Shown: positions 1-7,675, counted from the stretch's first letter. The stretch is 18,480 nt of DNA from Actinomycetospora sp. (GCA_025925615.1 JAICLN010000031.1:1-18480), one strand, 5' to 3'. Notes: generated by a model not told the origin, from the letters alone. Program-made: numbers and translations.

Positions 1-658
1 CGAGGCCCGTCTCGGTCGCGCTGGCGTGGACCACCAGGTCGCACCCGCCGGCGGCGGCGTCGGGGAGCGCGAACCCGACGCCGAGGGCCGCGGCCACGGT
101 CGCGCGGGCCGGGTCGACGTCGACGAGCTCCACCCGCGCCCCGGGGATCCCGCCGAGCAACGCCGCGACCGCGCACCCGACCATCCCGGCGCCGACCACC
201 GCGATCCGGTCCCCGACCCGCGGCGCGGCGTCCCACAGCGCGTTCACCGCGGTCTCGACGGTGCCCGCGAGCACGGCCCGGGTCACGGGGACGTCCTCGG
301 GCACGACGGCGACCGCCGAGGCCGGGACCACGAAGCGGGTCTGGTGGGGGTGCAGGCAGAACACGTCGCGGCCGAGCAACGACGCCGGGCCCTCCTCGAC
401 GGTCCCCACCGCGAGGTAGCCGTAGGTCACCGGGCCCGGGAACTCGCCGGACTGGAACGGCGCCCGCATGATCCCGTGCTGGCTCGCGGGCACGCCGCCG
501 CGGAACACCAGCAGCTCGGTGCCCCGGCTGATCGCGCTGTGACGGGTGGCGACGACGACGTCGTCGGGCCCGGGTTCGGGCAGCTCGACGTCCACGAGGG
601 CGCCGTGGCCGGGTTCGAGCACCCGGTAGGCACGCGCGCTCCGTCGTTCCCCGCCCAC
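1..658 (-). CDS. MDR-family (zinc-type) alcohol dehydrogenase-like oxidoreductase, 3' end cut by window edge
   Basis: The first 219 residues are present; the C-terminus lies beyond position 1. The N-terminal part is a GroES-like domain (about residues 8-120) with the SRGTE motif at 44-48. It is followed by a Rossmann fold with the dinucleotide motif GAGMVG (156-161) and an acidic residue ending strand beta-2 (LVDVD, 178-182), which suggests NAD rather than NADP. The usual catalytic-zinc Cys is a Ser (RHSAIS, 39-44), the GHE motif is replaced by YGYLAVG (79-85), and no four-Cys structural zinc loop is visible, so it is probably zinc-independent despite family naming. The GTG at 658 is the first possible start after an in-frame stop 12 bases upstream. 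It has no good Shine-Dalgarno, but CACGAT lies six bases upstream, so it may be leaderless. It diverges from the fused phosphatidyltransferase gene. The substrate is unknown. Confidence 0.85.
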   Translation of the reverse strand, partial: MGGERRSARAYRVLEPGHGALVDVELPEPGPDDVVVATRHSAISRGTELLVFRGGVPASQHGIMRAPFQSGEFPGPVTYGYLAVGTVEEGPASLLGRDVFCLHPHQTRFVVPASAVAVVPEDVPVTRAVLAGTVETAVNALWDAAPRVGDRIAVVGAGMVGCAVAALLGGIPGARVELVDVDPARATVAAALGVGFALPDAAAGGCDLVVHASATETGL

Positions 659-660
659 CT

Positions 661-670
661 CACGATCGTG
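661..670. promoter_or_regulatory. Palindrome CACGATCGTG between divergent genes
   Basis: A perfect 10-base palindrome sits in the 38-base gap between the divergent start codons at 658 (minus) and 697 (plus). Its left-facing half forms the -10-like hexamer CACGAT for the minus gene. The plus gene has GACGAT at 685-690, six bases before its ATG. The two promoters must therefore overlap, and a protein bound here could affect both. Short palindromes arise easily in GC-rich DNA, so operator function is only a suggestion. Confidence 0.35.
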
Positions 671-696
671 TCATGGGCCGGGGTGACGATGGGCGG

Positions 697-3066
697 ATGT
701 CCCCGCGCGCCGTGGCGCTCGTGCGCCCCCCGGTCGCCGTGGTCCTGGCCACGTCCGCCGCCGTGGCGCTCGTGCTGTTCGCGGTGCTCCGGGTGGCCGC
801 CGGGCTGGGGACCGCGGGCTGGCTCGGCGGTGGGACGTTCCTCGTGCTCGCGGGCGCGGTGGTCGCGCGGGCGGCGCACGAGGCCGGCGTGACGAGTCTG
901 GGCCCGGCCGGGACGGTCACCGCGCTGCGCGCCGTGCTGACCGGGGGCGTCGCGGCGCTGGTGGCGCAGGACCTGGCCCGCCCGGGCACCGTGTCCGCGG
1001 TCCCGATCGTCGTCCTCGCCGCCCTCGCGCTCGCCCTCGACGGGGTGGACGGGCTCGTCGCGCGCCGCACCCGCACCGCGTCCGAGCTCGGCGCACGCTT
1101 CGACTCGGAGCTGGACGCCGCGCTGCTCGCCGTGCTGTCGGTCCACGTCGCGACCGGGCTGGGCGGGTGGGTGCTCGCCATCGGCCTGATGCGGTACGTC
1201 TTCGTCGCCGCCGGGTGGGTGCTGCCGTGGCTGCGGGGCCCGCTGCCGGTGCGTCGCTCGGCGAAGCTGGTCGCGGCGCTGCAGGGGATCGCGCTCACGG
1301 TGGCGAGCGCCGAGCTGCTGCCGCCGGTCGTGGCGACGGGGCTGGTCGCCCTGGCGCTCGCCGCGCTGGCGTGGTCCTTCGGGGTGTCGGCGGTGTGGCT
1401 CACCCGGCACCGGGAGCAGGGCGGGGCCCCCGACGACGAGGAGCCGTCCCCACCCGCTCGTTCCACCGGCCGCCGCGTGGTGGGCACGGTCATGACCGCC
1501 CTCGCCGTCGTCGTCCTCGCCGTGGTCCTCGTGGCCCCGCAGGACGCGTCGGGGCTGCTGCCGGAGGCCTACCTGCGCCTGCCCCTCGAGGGGGTCGCCG
1601 GCCTCGCGGTGCTCGTGCTCCTGCCCGCCCGGGCCCGTCGACCGCTCGCGCTCGCGGCCGGGGCGCTGCTGGGGCTGTGGGCGGTCCTGACCGCCTTCGA
1701 CGTCGGGTTCGCCACGGTCCTCGCCCGCCCGTTCGACCCCGTGCTCGATCGGGCGCTCGTCGCCGACGGGGCCGAGTTCGTCGGGAGCACGTACGGGGCG
1801 GCGGCGCAGGTGGTGGCGGTCGTCGTGGTGATCGTCCTCGGGGTGGTGCTGCTCGTGGGCGGCGCGCTGGCCGCCCGCCGCGTGGTGAGCCGGGCCGCGG
1901 CGCACCGGCGGCCGGTGCTCCGGGCGCTCGGGGTGCTCGCCGCGGTCTGGCTGGTGGCGATCGTGAGCGGGGCGACGACCGCGCCCGGCGTCCCGCTCGC
2001 GGCCGCCAACACCACGACCGGCGCGGCCGCCCGGGTGCACCTCACGGACTCCTCGCTGCGCGACGCCGGGGCCTTCGCGGCGCAGTCGCGGGCCGACGCG
2101 TGGGCCGCGACACCGGGGCCGGACCTGCTCACCGCGCTGCGCGGCAAGGACGTCGTCCTCGCGGTCGTCGAGAGCTACGGCCGGTCCGCGCTCACCGACC
2201 CCGGCCTCGCGTCGACGGTCACCCCGGTCCTCGACCGTGCCGATCGGGACCTGCCGGCCGCCGGGTGGGGCGCGCGCAGCGGGTTCCTGACGTCGTCGGT
2301 GGTCGGCAGCGGCAGCTGGCTCGCCCACGCGACGCTGCTCTCCGGACTGCGGGTGGACAACGAGCAGCGCTACCTGACGCTCACCTCGAGCGACCGGTTC
2401 ACGCTCTCCGCGGCGTTCCGCCGCGCCGGCTGGGACACCTCGGCGATGCAGCCCGGCACCACCCGCGCCTGGCCCGAGGGCGTCTTCTACGGCTACGACC
2501 GGGCCTACAACGTGACCGGTCTCGGTTACCGCGGCCCGACGTTCGGCTGGGCCTCGATGCCCGACCAGTACGTGCTGGACCGCTACGACCGCCTCGAGCG
2601 CGACCGCCCGCAGCCGCGCGCACCGATCATGTCCGAGATCGACCTGGTCTCCAGCCACGCGCCCTGGGCGCCCCTGCCGCACATGATCGGGTGGGACGAG
2701 CTCGGCGACGGCTCGGTGTTCTGGTCGCAGACCGCGGATCCGGGGCCGCGCGACACCGCCGCGGTCCGTGCGGGGTACGCCACCTCGATCGCGTACACGA
2801 TGGACGCGCTGACCTCGTGGGTGCAGCGCTCGAACGATCCGAACCTCGTCGTGATCACCGTCGGCGACCACCAGCCCGCCCCCCTGGTGACGGGCCCCGG
2901 GGCGGGCCGCGACGTCCCGATCTCGATCATCTCGCGCGACCCGGCCGTCCTCGCGCGCACCGCGGACTGGGGCTGGACCGACGGCCTGCGCCCCGCGCCG
3001 GACGCCGCGACCTGGCCGATGGAGGCCTTCCGGGACCGGTTCCTGTCGTCCTTCTCGCGACCCTGA
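697..3066 (+). CDS. Fusion: CDP-alcohol phosphatidyltransferase plus sulfatase/LTA-synthase-like membrane protein
   Basis: 789 residues. After two N-terminal TM segments comes a CDP-alcohol phosphotransferase domain (about 70-195). It carries the complete signature D-x2-D-G-x2-A-R-x8-G-x3-D-x3-D at 115-140 (D115, D118, G119, A122, R123, G132, D136, D140), the metal- and CDP-binding site of enzymes that move a phosphatidyl or phospho group onto an alcohol. More TM helices follow (about 200-235, 262-282, 300-342, 368-395, 405-427). The C-terminal domain (about 475-780) looks like an alkaline-phosphatase-superfamily enzyme: AVVESYG (metal Glu 492), a Ser/Gly-rich nucleophile region (GSGSW, 537-541), SSHAPW and GDHQP (metal Asp-His 724-725). 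By family topology this domain should face outside. ATG 673 is an in-frame alternative adding 8 residues; 697 is preferred because GACGAT lies six bases upstream. Donor and acceptor lipids are unknown. Family calls are firm, the combined role is inference. Confidence 0.85.
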   Translation: MSPRAVALVRPPVAVVLATSAAVALVLFAVLRVAAGLGTAGWLGGGTFLVLAGAVVARAAHEAGVTSLGPAGTVTALRAVLTGGVAALVAQDLARPGTVSAVPIVVLAALALALDGVDGLVARRTRTASELGARFDSELDAALLAVLSVHVATGLGGWVLAIGLMRYVFVAAGWVLPWLRGPLPVRRSAKLVAALQGIALTVASAELLPPVVATGLVALALAALAWSFGVSAVWLTRHREQGGAPDDEEPSPPARSTGRRVVGTVMTALAVVVLAVVLVAPQDASGLLPEAYLRLPLEGVAGLAVLVLLPARARRPLALAAGALLGLWAVLTAFDVGFATVLARPFDPVLDRALVADGAEFVGSTYGAAAQVVAVVVVIVLGVVLLVGGALAARRVVSRAAAHRRPVLRALGVLAAVWLVAIVSGATTAPGVPLAAANTTTGAAARVHLTDSSLRDAGAFAAQSRADAWAATPGPDLLTALRGKDVVLAVVESYGRSALTDPGLASTVTPVLDRADRDLPAAGWGARSGFLTSSVVGSGSWLAHATLLSGLRVDNEQRYLTLTSSDRFTLSAAFRRAGWDTSAMQPGTTRAWPEGVFYGYDRAYNVTGLGYRGPTFGWASMPDQYVLDRYDRLERDRPQPRAPIMSEIDLVSSHAPWAPLPHMIGWDELGDGSVFWSQTADPGPRDTAAVRAGYATSIAYTMDALTSWVQRSNDPNLVVITVGDHQPAPLVTGPGAGRDVPISIISRDPAVLARTADWGWTDGLRPAPDAATWPMEAFRDRFLSSFSRP

Positions 3067-3482
3067 CGGCGTTCGCGCGCTCCTGACGGTGATGTGACCG
3101 TCGTCACACGCGAGTGGCGGTAACAGCTCGCGGGGGTCCGGACGATGTGGAGTGTGAACCCGGTGCCGTCAGACCCCCGACCTGACGGCCCGGGTTCACC
3201 CATGTCCGGGCCCGGCTGTGCTCCGGTGCGACGCCGGTCTCAGCATGATCAACTGCCTAGTGCGCCCGTGGCGGCTTCCGACGCTCGGCGGACGGCGATC
3301 GGGTGAGCGCTCGCGATCGCTGGTCCGGGTCGGACGCCGTGGGGACGGAGCCCGAACCGGCCGTCCCCCGACGGCGGCCGGACCGGGCAGCACTGATCCT
3401 ATCGTGTGACGGCGCGGGGTTGCCGGACTGTGAGCGACCGACCACGGCCCGTCCGCCTCCGCTGCCGACCTGACCGGCCGGC
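3067..3482. other. 416-base non-coding gap between convergent genes
   Basis: This gap lies between the stops of the fused phosphatidyltransferase gene and the sorbosone-dehydrogenase-like lipoprotein gene. It holds a small hairpin right after the first stop (GACGGT 3085-3090 with ACCGTC 3097-3102), the long hairpin annotated separately, and a 7-bp inverted repeat (GCGATCG 3295-3301, CGATCGC 3314-3320). The short frames show no credible protein. TATCGT at 3401-3406 resembles a -10 hexamer but has no recognisable partner or gene. No RNA gene was recognised. Confidence 0.6.
3154..3199. terminator. Long stem-loop, probable bidirectional terminator
   Basis: The left arm 3154-3172 (GTGAACCCGGTGCCGTCAG) pairs with the right arm 3182-3199 (CTGACGGCCCGGGTTCAC). 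This gives 18 uninterrupted base pairs apart from one bulged T at 3164, closing a 9-base loop. It lies between two converging genes, where a bidirectional terminator is expected. No U-tract follows on either strand, which is common for actinobacterial hairpin terminators. It could instead be a small structured RNA or a protein-binding site. Confidence 0.6.
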
Positions 3483-4880
3483 TCACGTCCCGGGCGGCGC
3501 CACCCGATAGATCGCGCCGGCCTGGTCGTCGCTCACGTAGAGCGCGCCCTCCGGGCCGAACACCGCCGCGACCGGCCGCCCCCAGCGCGAGCCGTCGGTG
3601 GCCTGGAAGCCCCCGACGAGGGTCTGCTGGTCGCCCAGCTTCCCGTTCGCCCAGGGGAAGTAGGACACCTCGGGCGCCCGCGGCTGGGTCCGGTTCCACG
3701 ACCCGTGCACGCCGACGACGGCGCCCTGGCCCATCCCGGGCACGGTCGCGAACGTCAGGCCCAGCGGTGCCGAGTGCGCACCGAAGGTCTGCTCCATCGG
3801 CGGGAGCGTCGAGCAGTCCAGCGTCGAGCCGTTCCCGTTGGTCTCGACGTCGCGGGTGTAGCCCAGGTCGGCGTGGCGCAGCGGCGTCCCGGGGACGCCG
3901 GGCTGCTGGTCCGGCTCCGGGTTGCAGTACGGCCAGCCGAGGTCGCGGCCCGGGGTGAGGGCGGCGAGCTCCTCCGGCGGGTGGTCGTTGACATAGCCGG
4001 GGATGACCTGGCCGTACGCGTCCCCGTCGCCGCCGTAGGGCTGGTGGTACGGGTACTGGATGTTGTCGCGGTTGTTGACCGCGGTCCACATGCGGCCGTC
4101 GGGCCCGACGGCGAGGCCGGTCCCGTTGCGCACGCCGCGGGCGTACACCTGCGGGGTGCCCCCGCCCGGCGGGATGCGCAGGATCGACGCCCGCTGCGGG
4201 TCCGCGTCCCGGTCCTGCGGGGAGATGTTCGCCGTGGAGCCGACGGAGACGTAGAGCGCCTTGTCGGGGCCGACGACGACCGTCTTCAGTGCGTGCGCGT
4301 AGGCGCCCTTCAGGTCGGGGCTCTTGGAGTCCGGGAGATCCGGCACGACGACCTGCGGTGCGGTCGCCGCCCCTCCTCCGTAGGTGTACCGCGACACCTG
4401 GTTGCTCTCGGCGACGTAGAGCGTCGAGCCGTCGAAGGCGAGCCCGTGGGGCTGCGTGAGGCCGGAGAGCAGCGTCGTCCGCGCCGGAGCCGCGCCGTTC
4501 GCGCCGGGCACGAGCCGCACGACGTCCCCGGAGTCCGGGACCGAGACGAGCAGCGACCCGTCCGGGGCCCAGGCCTCCAGGCGTGCGCCGGGGACGCGCG
4601 CCCACACCGACGCGGTCCACCCCGCCGGGATCTGCACGGTCCGGGAGGTGTCGAACGGTGCGTCGCCCATCCCGGGGCCGACCCGCAACGGGGTCGGCAC
4701 CAGGCCCGCCGTCGTGGCCGAGGTCGGGGCCGCGTTCGAGGAGGAGGCCGGTGCGGCCTCCGCGTCGGGGGCGGAGTCCGAGGAGGAGCAGGCGGGCAGG
4801 AGGAGCGTGAGCGCGGCGAGCGCGGCGAGGCCGATCCGGGCGGTACGGCGGCCGGGGGAGGAAGCAGTCATGTCGGTCAT
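3483..4880 (-). CDS. PQQ-dependent sugar/L-sorbosone dehydrogenase-like lipoprotein (beta-propeller)
   Basis: 465 residues. The N-terminus has twin Arg at 11-12, a hydrophobic stretch and a lipobox LLPAC with Cys31, so it should be exported and lipid-anchored. A Ser/Ala-rich linker (about 32-60) leads into a six-bladed beta-propeller of the glucose/sorbosone dehydrogenase family. Recognisable blade motifs are QPHGLAFDGSTLYVAE (about 143-158), VVGPDKALYVSVGS, YARGVRNGTGLAVGPDGRMW and FGPEGALYVSDD. The GRDLGWPYCNPE region matches the LGWPYC-type segment of sorbosone dehydrogenase relatives. Known members oxidise sugars or sugar aldehydes with PQQ and calcium. No PQQ biosynthesis gene is in this window, so cofactor and substrate are unproven. 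ATG 4880 has a GGGGG stretch about six bases upstream. ATG 4871 is an alternative. Confidence 0.85.
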   Translation of the reverse strand: MTDMTASSPGRRTARIGLAALAALTLLLPACSSSDSAPDAEAAPASSSNAAPTSATTAGLVPTPLRVGPGMGDAPFDTSRTVQIPAGWTASVWARVPGARLEAWAPDGSLLVSVPDSGDVVRLVPGANGAAPARTTLLSGLTQPHGLAFDGSTLYVAESNQVSRYTYGGGAATAPQVVVPDLPDSKSPDLKGAYAHALKTVVVGPDKALYVSVGSTANISPQDRDADPQRASILRIPPGGGTPQVYARGVRNGTGLAVGPDGRMWTAVNNRDNIQYPYHQPYGGDGDAYGQVIPGYVNDHPPEELAALTPGRDLGWPYCNPEPDQQPGVPGTPLRHADLGYTRDVETNGNGSTLDCSTLPPMEQTFGAHSAPLGLTFATVPGMGQGAVVGVHGSWNRTQPRAPEVSYFPWANGKLGDQQTLVGGFQATDGSRWGRPVAAVFGPEGALYVSDDQAGAIYRVAPPGT

Positions 4881-4990
4881 GGCGGCCCCCAGCCTGTCGG
4901 GCGGTGGCGCGACGCACCACTCGGGGGGCCGCGCCGAACGCGCGCCCGGGCGGCCGTCCTCCGTACGATCTGGGCCCGGGAGGAGCCACC

Positions 4991-5905
4991 ATGACCAGCA
5001 CCACCAGCCGGAACGACGCCGCGTCGTCGGCGCCGGACGGGCCGCACCGCCCGCCCGGCACCGTGCCGCCGGCGCGGTTCCGGCCCCGTTTCCATTACGA
5101 GCTCCTCACGTGCGGGCTGCGCGGCCACGCCCTGCTCGGCACCGACGCCGCCGCGCTCACCTCCGACGACGAGGGCTTCGACACCGCGATCGTGGTGCGG
5201 GAGACCACCGCTCCCGACGACGGCAGGACCGTCCGCTGGCACCGGTGCCTGCGCTGCGACTCGTGGATCCCGCTCGCCCCGCCCGCCGCGCCCTCGCAGC
5301 ACCACCTCCCGACCCGCGCCGAGGTCGACCTGCCGCTGCGGGGCCGAGCGCTGCGCGACCGCTTCGTGCTGCGGCTCATCGCCGTCGACCGGGTGATCCA
5401 CTTCGTGGGCCTCGCGCTCGTCGCGGTGGCCGTGTTCGTCTTCCTCGCCGACCGGGACGCCCTGCGCACCCCGTTCTTCGCGGTGCTCGGCACGCTGCGC
5501 GACACCGTCGGGATCGGGGACGGCGACGACGGCGTGCTGGGGGAGGCGAGCCGGGCGTTCTCGGCGAGCGCCACGTCGATCGTGCTCGTGGGGGTCGTCG
5601 TCGCGGCCTATGCGCTGCTCGAGGGGGTCGAGGCGATCGGGCTGTGGCAGGCCCGGCGCTGGGCCGAGTACCTGACGCTGGTCGCCACCACGGTCCTGCT
5701 CGTCCCCGAGATCTACGAGCTCACGGGGCGCATCACCACGACGAAGATCCTGGCGCTGATCATCAACCTCGCCGTGATCGCGTACCTGCTCTTCGCGAAG
5801 CGGCTCTTCGGGCTCCGGGGCGGCGGGCCGGCCGAGGAGGCGGCGCGGGCCCGCGACCAGGGCTGGGACGCCCTCGTGCGGACCGCCCCCCTCGCGCGTG
5901 GCTGA
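4991..5905 (+). CDS. DUF2127 family integral membrane protein
   Basis: 304 residues. A hydrophilic N-terminal part (1-130) contains RWHRCLRCDSW (about 80-90), with two Cys in a CxxC spacing, and ALLGTDAAAL. It is followed by four likely TM helices: about 133-153, 193-217, 222-240 and 250-270, the last ending in LLFAKRLFGL. The segment ALLEGVEAIGLWQARRWAEY is characteristic of DUF2127, whose function is not known. The ATG at 4991 is chosen over an in-frame start 87 bases upstream because it follows a strong Shine-Dalgarno (GGGAGGAG). Its stop overlaps the start of the next gene by eight bases (GTGGCTGA), so it is translationally coupled to a cation diffusion facilitator. A shared role in metal handling is an inference from that coupling. 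Confidence 0.85.
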   Translation: MTSTTSRNDAASSAPDGPHRPPGTVPPARFRPRFHYELLTCGLRGHALLGTDAAALTSDDEGFDTAIVVRETTAPDDGRTVRWHRCLRCDSWIPLAPPAAPSQHHLPTRAEVDLPLRGRALRDRFVLRLIAVDRVIHFVGLALVAVAVFVFLADRDALRTPFFAVLGTLRDTVGIGDGDDGVLGEASRAFSASATSIVLVGVVVAAYALLEGVEAIGLWQARRWAEYLTLVATTVLLVPEIYELTGRITTTKILALIINLAVIAYLLFAKRLFGLRGGGPAEEAARARDQGWDALVRTAPLARG

Positions 5906-6953
5906 GCCGGCCGCCGAGGAGACCGGCGGGGGCAGCACCCTCACCGTCGTGCTCGCGCTGGGCGCCAACGTCGGCGTCGGGGTGCTCAAGCTCGTCGCCG
6001 GCCTGCTCACCGGCTCGTCGGCGATGCTGGCGGAGGCGGCCCACTCGGTCGCGGACACCGCGACCGAGGTCCTGCTGCTCACCGCCCTGCGCCGCTCGGC
6101 CCGCCCGGCCGACCGCTTCCACCCGTTCGGCTACGGCAAGGAGCGGTTCTTCTGGGCCCTCATCGCGGCGGTCTCGGTCTTCGTCACCGGCGCGACCTTC
6201 GCGGTCTACGAGGGGATCGCGACGATCGTCGAGGGCGGCGGGGAGCAGACCCTGGCCTGGGTGGCCTACGGCGTGCTGGCGCTCTCCGCGGTCATCGAGG
6301 GCACGTCCTGGCTGCAGTCGGTCCGCCAGATCCGCGGGGAGTCCCGGGAGCAGGGCATCTCGGTGGTCCGCTACCTGCGCCTGTCCGACGACCCGACCGT
6401 GAAGAGCGTCTTCTTCGAGGACTCCGCCGCGCTGATTGGCCTCGCCGTCGCGGCGCTGGGGGTCGGGCTGCACCAGCTCACCGGCTCGGGGGTCTGGGAC
6501 GGGATCGCGTCGCTGCTCATCGGCGTGCTGCTCGCGGGCGTCGCGTTCGTGCTCGGGCGGACCAACCGCTCGCTGCTGATCGGCCGCACCGCCGGCCCCG
6601 GACTGGTGCACGACGCGTTCGACCTGCTCGCGGACGCCCCCGAGGTCGAGGTGGTGGTCGACATCCAGACCATGGTCACCGGCACGGACTCGGTGCTGCT
6701 CTGCGCCCGGGTGGACTTCGTCGACACCCTCACCGCCGCCGACCTCGAGCGCGCCTGCGTCCGGCTGGACGACGAACTGCGCGACGCCCTCCCGGACCTC
6801 GACGAGATCTTCATCGAGCCGGTGCCCCGCAACGACCCGGCCGTGCGGGCCGCCGTCCTCGAGCGGTACGGCGACGTCCTCACGCAGTGGCAGGCCCAGC
6901 GGGACGGCCAGGCCCGACGGGAAGGCGCTCAGGGCTGGCGGGCCGCTCGGTAG
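5898..6953 (+). CDS. Cation diffusion facilitator (CDF) transporter, ZnT9-like subgroup
   Basis: 351 residues, starting at a GTG inside the end of the DUF2127 gene. The CDF core has about six TM helices (roughly 16-38, 43-62, 84-107, 121-140, 172-192, 202-218). The TM2 metal site is AEAAHSVADT (about 45-54), with His and Asp in the HxxxD spacing. TM5 carries FFEDSAALIG in place of the common HxxxD/DxxxD pattern. RFHPFGYGKERFFW after TM2 and the EDSAA motif resemble the SLC30A9/ZnT9-type branch rather than ZitB or FieF. The C-terminal soluble domain (about 225-320, VVVDIQTMVTGTDSVLL) is the usual cytoplasmic dimerisation domain. Likely a divalent metal/proton antiporter; the metal cannot be read from sequence. 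Its stop overlaps the convergent TetR gene by 25 bases. Confidence 0.9.
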   Translation: MAEPAAEETGGGSTLTVVLALGANVGVGVLKLVAGLLTGSSAMLAEAAHSVADTATEVLLLTALRRSARPADRFHPFGYGKERFFWALIAAVSVFVTGATFAVYEGIATIVEGGGEQTLAWVAYGVLALSAVIEGTSWLQSVRQIRGESREQGISVVRYLRLSDDPTVKSVFFEDSAALIGLAVAALGVGLHQLTGSGVWDGIASLLIGVLLAGVAFVLGRTNRSLLIGRTAGPGLVHDAFDLLADAPEVEVVVDIQTMVTGTDSVLLCARVDFVDTLTAADLERACVRLDDELRDALPDLDEIFIEPVPRNDPAVRAAVLERYGDVLTQWQAQRDGQARREGAQGWRAAR

Positions 6954-7654
6954 GCCTCCGCGCTCGGGGCGGGCCGGGCGTGCCACGGCGACTCCGCCCA
7001 CATCGAGCGCCAGGCGGGGCAGGTCAGGATCGGCAGCAGGCCCTCCCACGACTCGGTCATCCGCGCCCACAGGTCGTCCGGCCCGTCGGCGAGCGCGTAG
7101 TTGCCGGTCGCGATGGAGACGATGGCGCGGGCCGCGCGGCGGGCGTCGACCTCGGCCGCGAGCAGGCCCGCCGCCGACGCCTCAGTGAGGAGATCGGCGG
7201 TGCCGGTCTCCCAGCGCTCGAACCAGGGCCCCCGCAGCGTCAGCAGCTCGGGGTCGTCGAGGGCCTGGCTGGCGCCCCGGACGAGCGAGTCGTACATCCA
7301 GCGCGCGACGTAGGCATCGGTCTCCACGAGCAGCCGCCAGACCGGGTCGAGCCCGCGACCGGTGATCTGCGCGGCCACCGCGGTCCACGACTGCTGGACC
7401 TCGGTGATCAGGGCCTCGGCGAGCGCGTACTTGGAGCGGAAGTGGAAGTACAGCGCGCCCTTGGTCAGGCCGGCGGCGGCGAGGATGTCGGCGACCGAGG
7501 CCCCGTGGTAGCCCGCTTCCTCGAACAGCCCGGCCGCGGCGAGCAGGAGACGGCGGCGGGTGCGCCGGGTCCGGGCTCGGACGCCGTCGTCGGCCCAGGT
7601 CGACACCGGCGCCACGAGCGCGGACGCCGCCAGCGGCTCCGTCGGGGGCGTCAC
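6929..7654 (-). CDS. TetR-family transcriptional regulator
   Basis: 241 residues. The DNA-binding domain is at about 30-83, with helix-turn-helix residues SVADILAAAGLTKGALYFHF followed by RSKYALAEALI. That TKGALYFHF-x-SK-x-ALAEAL pattern resembles the gamma-butyrolactone receptor-like (ArpA/ScbR) branch of TetR proteins, but the ligand domain is too variable to confirm this. The open frame extends further upstream, but GTG 7654 is chosen because the minus-strand -10 hexamer TACGAT ends six bases before it, as in actinobacterial leaderless genes. A palindrome overlaps that -10, so autorepression is likely. The 3' end overlaps the CDF gene tail to tail. Its targets may include the neighbouring minus-strand genes, but nothing here proves it. 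Confidence 0.85.
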   Translation of the reverse strand: MTPPTEPLAASALVAPVSTWADDGVRARTRRTRRRLLLAAAGLFEEAGYHGASVADILAAAGLTKGALYFHFRSKYALAEALITEVQQSWTAVAAQITGRGLDPVWRLLVETDAYVARWMYDSLVRGASQALDDPELLTLRGPWFERWETGTADLLTEASAAGLLAAEVDARRAARAIVSIATGNYALADGPDDLWARMTESWEGLLPILTCPAWRSMWAESPWHARPAPSAEAYRAARQP

Positions 7655-7655
7655 C

Positions 7656-7675
7656 CCGCCATCGTACGATCCCGG
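7656..7675. promoter_or_regulatory. Probable TetR autoregulatory operator overlapping a leaderless promoter
   Basis: The sequence CCGCCATCGTACGATCCCGG has a perfect 10-base palindromic core, ATCGTACGAT (7661-7670), extended by matching CCG/CGG ends with two non-pairing bases on each side. The minus-strand -10 hexamer TACGAT lies inside the core, six bases before the TetR GTG start. A dimer bound here would block the promoter. Size, symmetry and position fit a TetR operator; binding itself is inferred. Confidence 0.6.

Noticed and set aside
427..2871. 814-aa minus-strand open frame
   Set aside because: It lies antisense to the fused phosphatidyltransferase gene; composition is Arg/Gly/His/Asp-rich with no domain, a typical shadow frame of high-GC coding DNA.
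3218..3445. Short frames on both strands in the convergent gap
   Set aside because: Roughly 60 residues, Arg/Pro/Gly-rich, no start signal or recognisable domain.
4904..4990. 29-residue N-terminal extension of the DUF2127 protein
   Set aside because: The downstream ATG 4991 has a strong Shine-Dalgarno; the extension covers that site and the promoter region.
3196..5061. 621-aa minus-strand open frame
   Set aside because: It overlaps the sorbosone-dehydrogenase-like gene in another frame and is Arg/Gly/Pro-rich without motifs.
5763..7070. 435-aa minus-strand open frame
   Set aside because: Antisense to the CDF transporter gene, which has clear TM and metal-site motifs.
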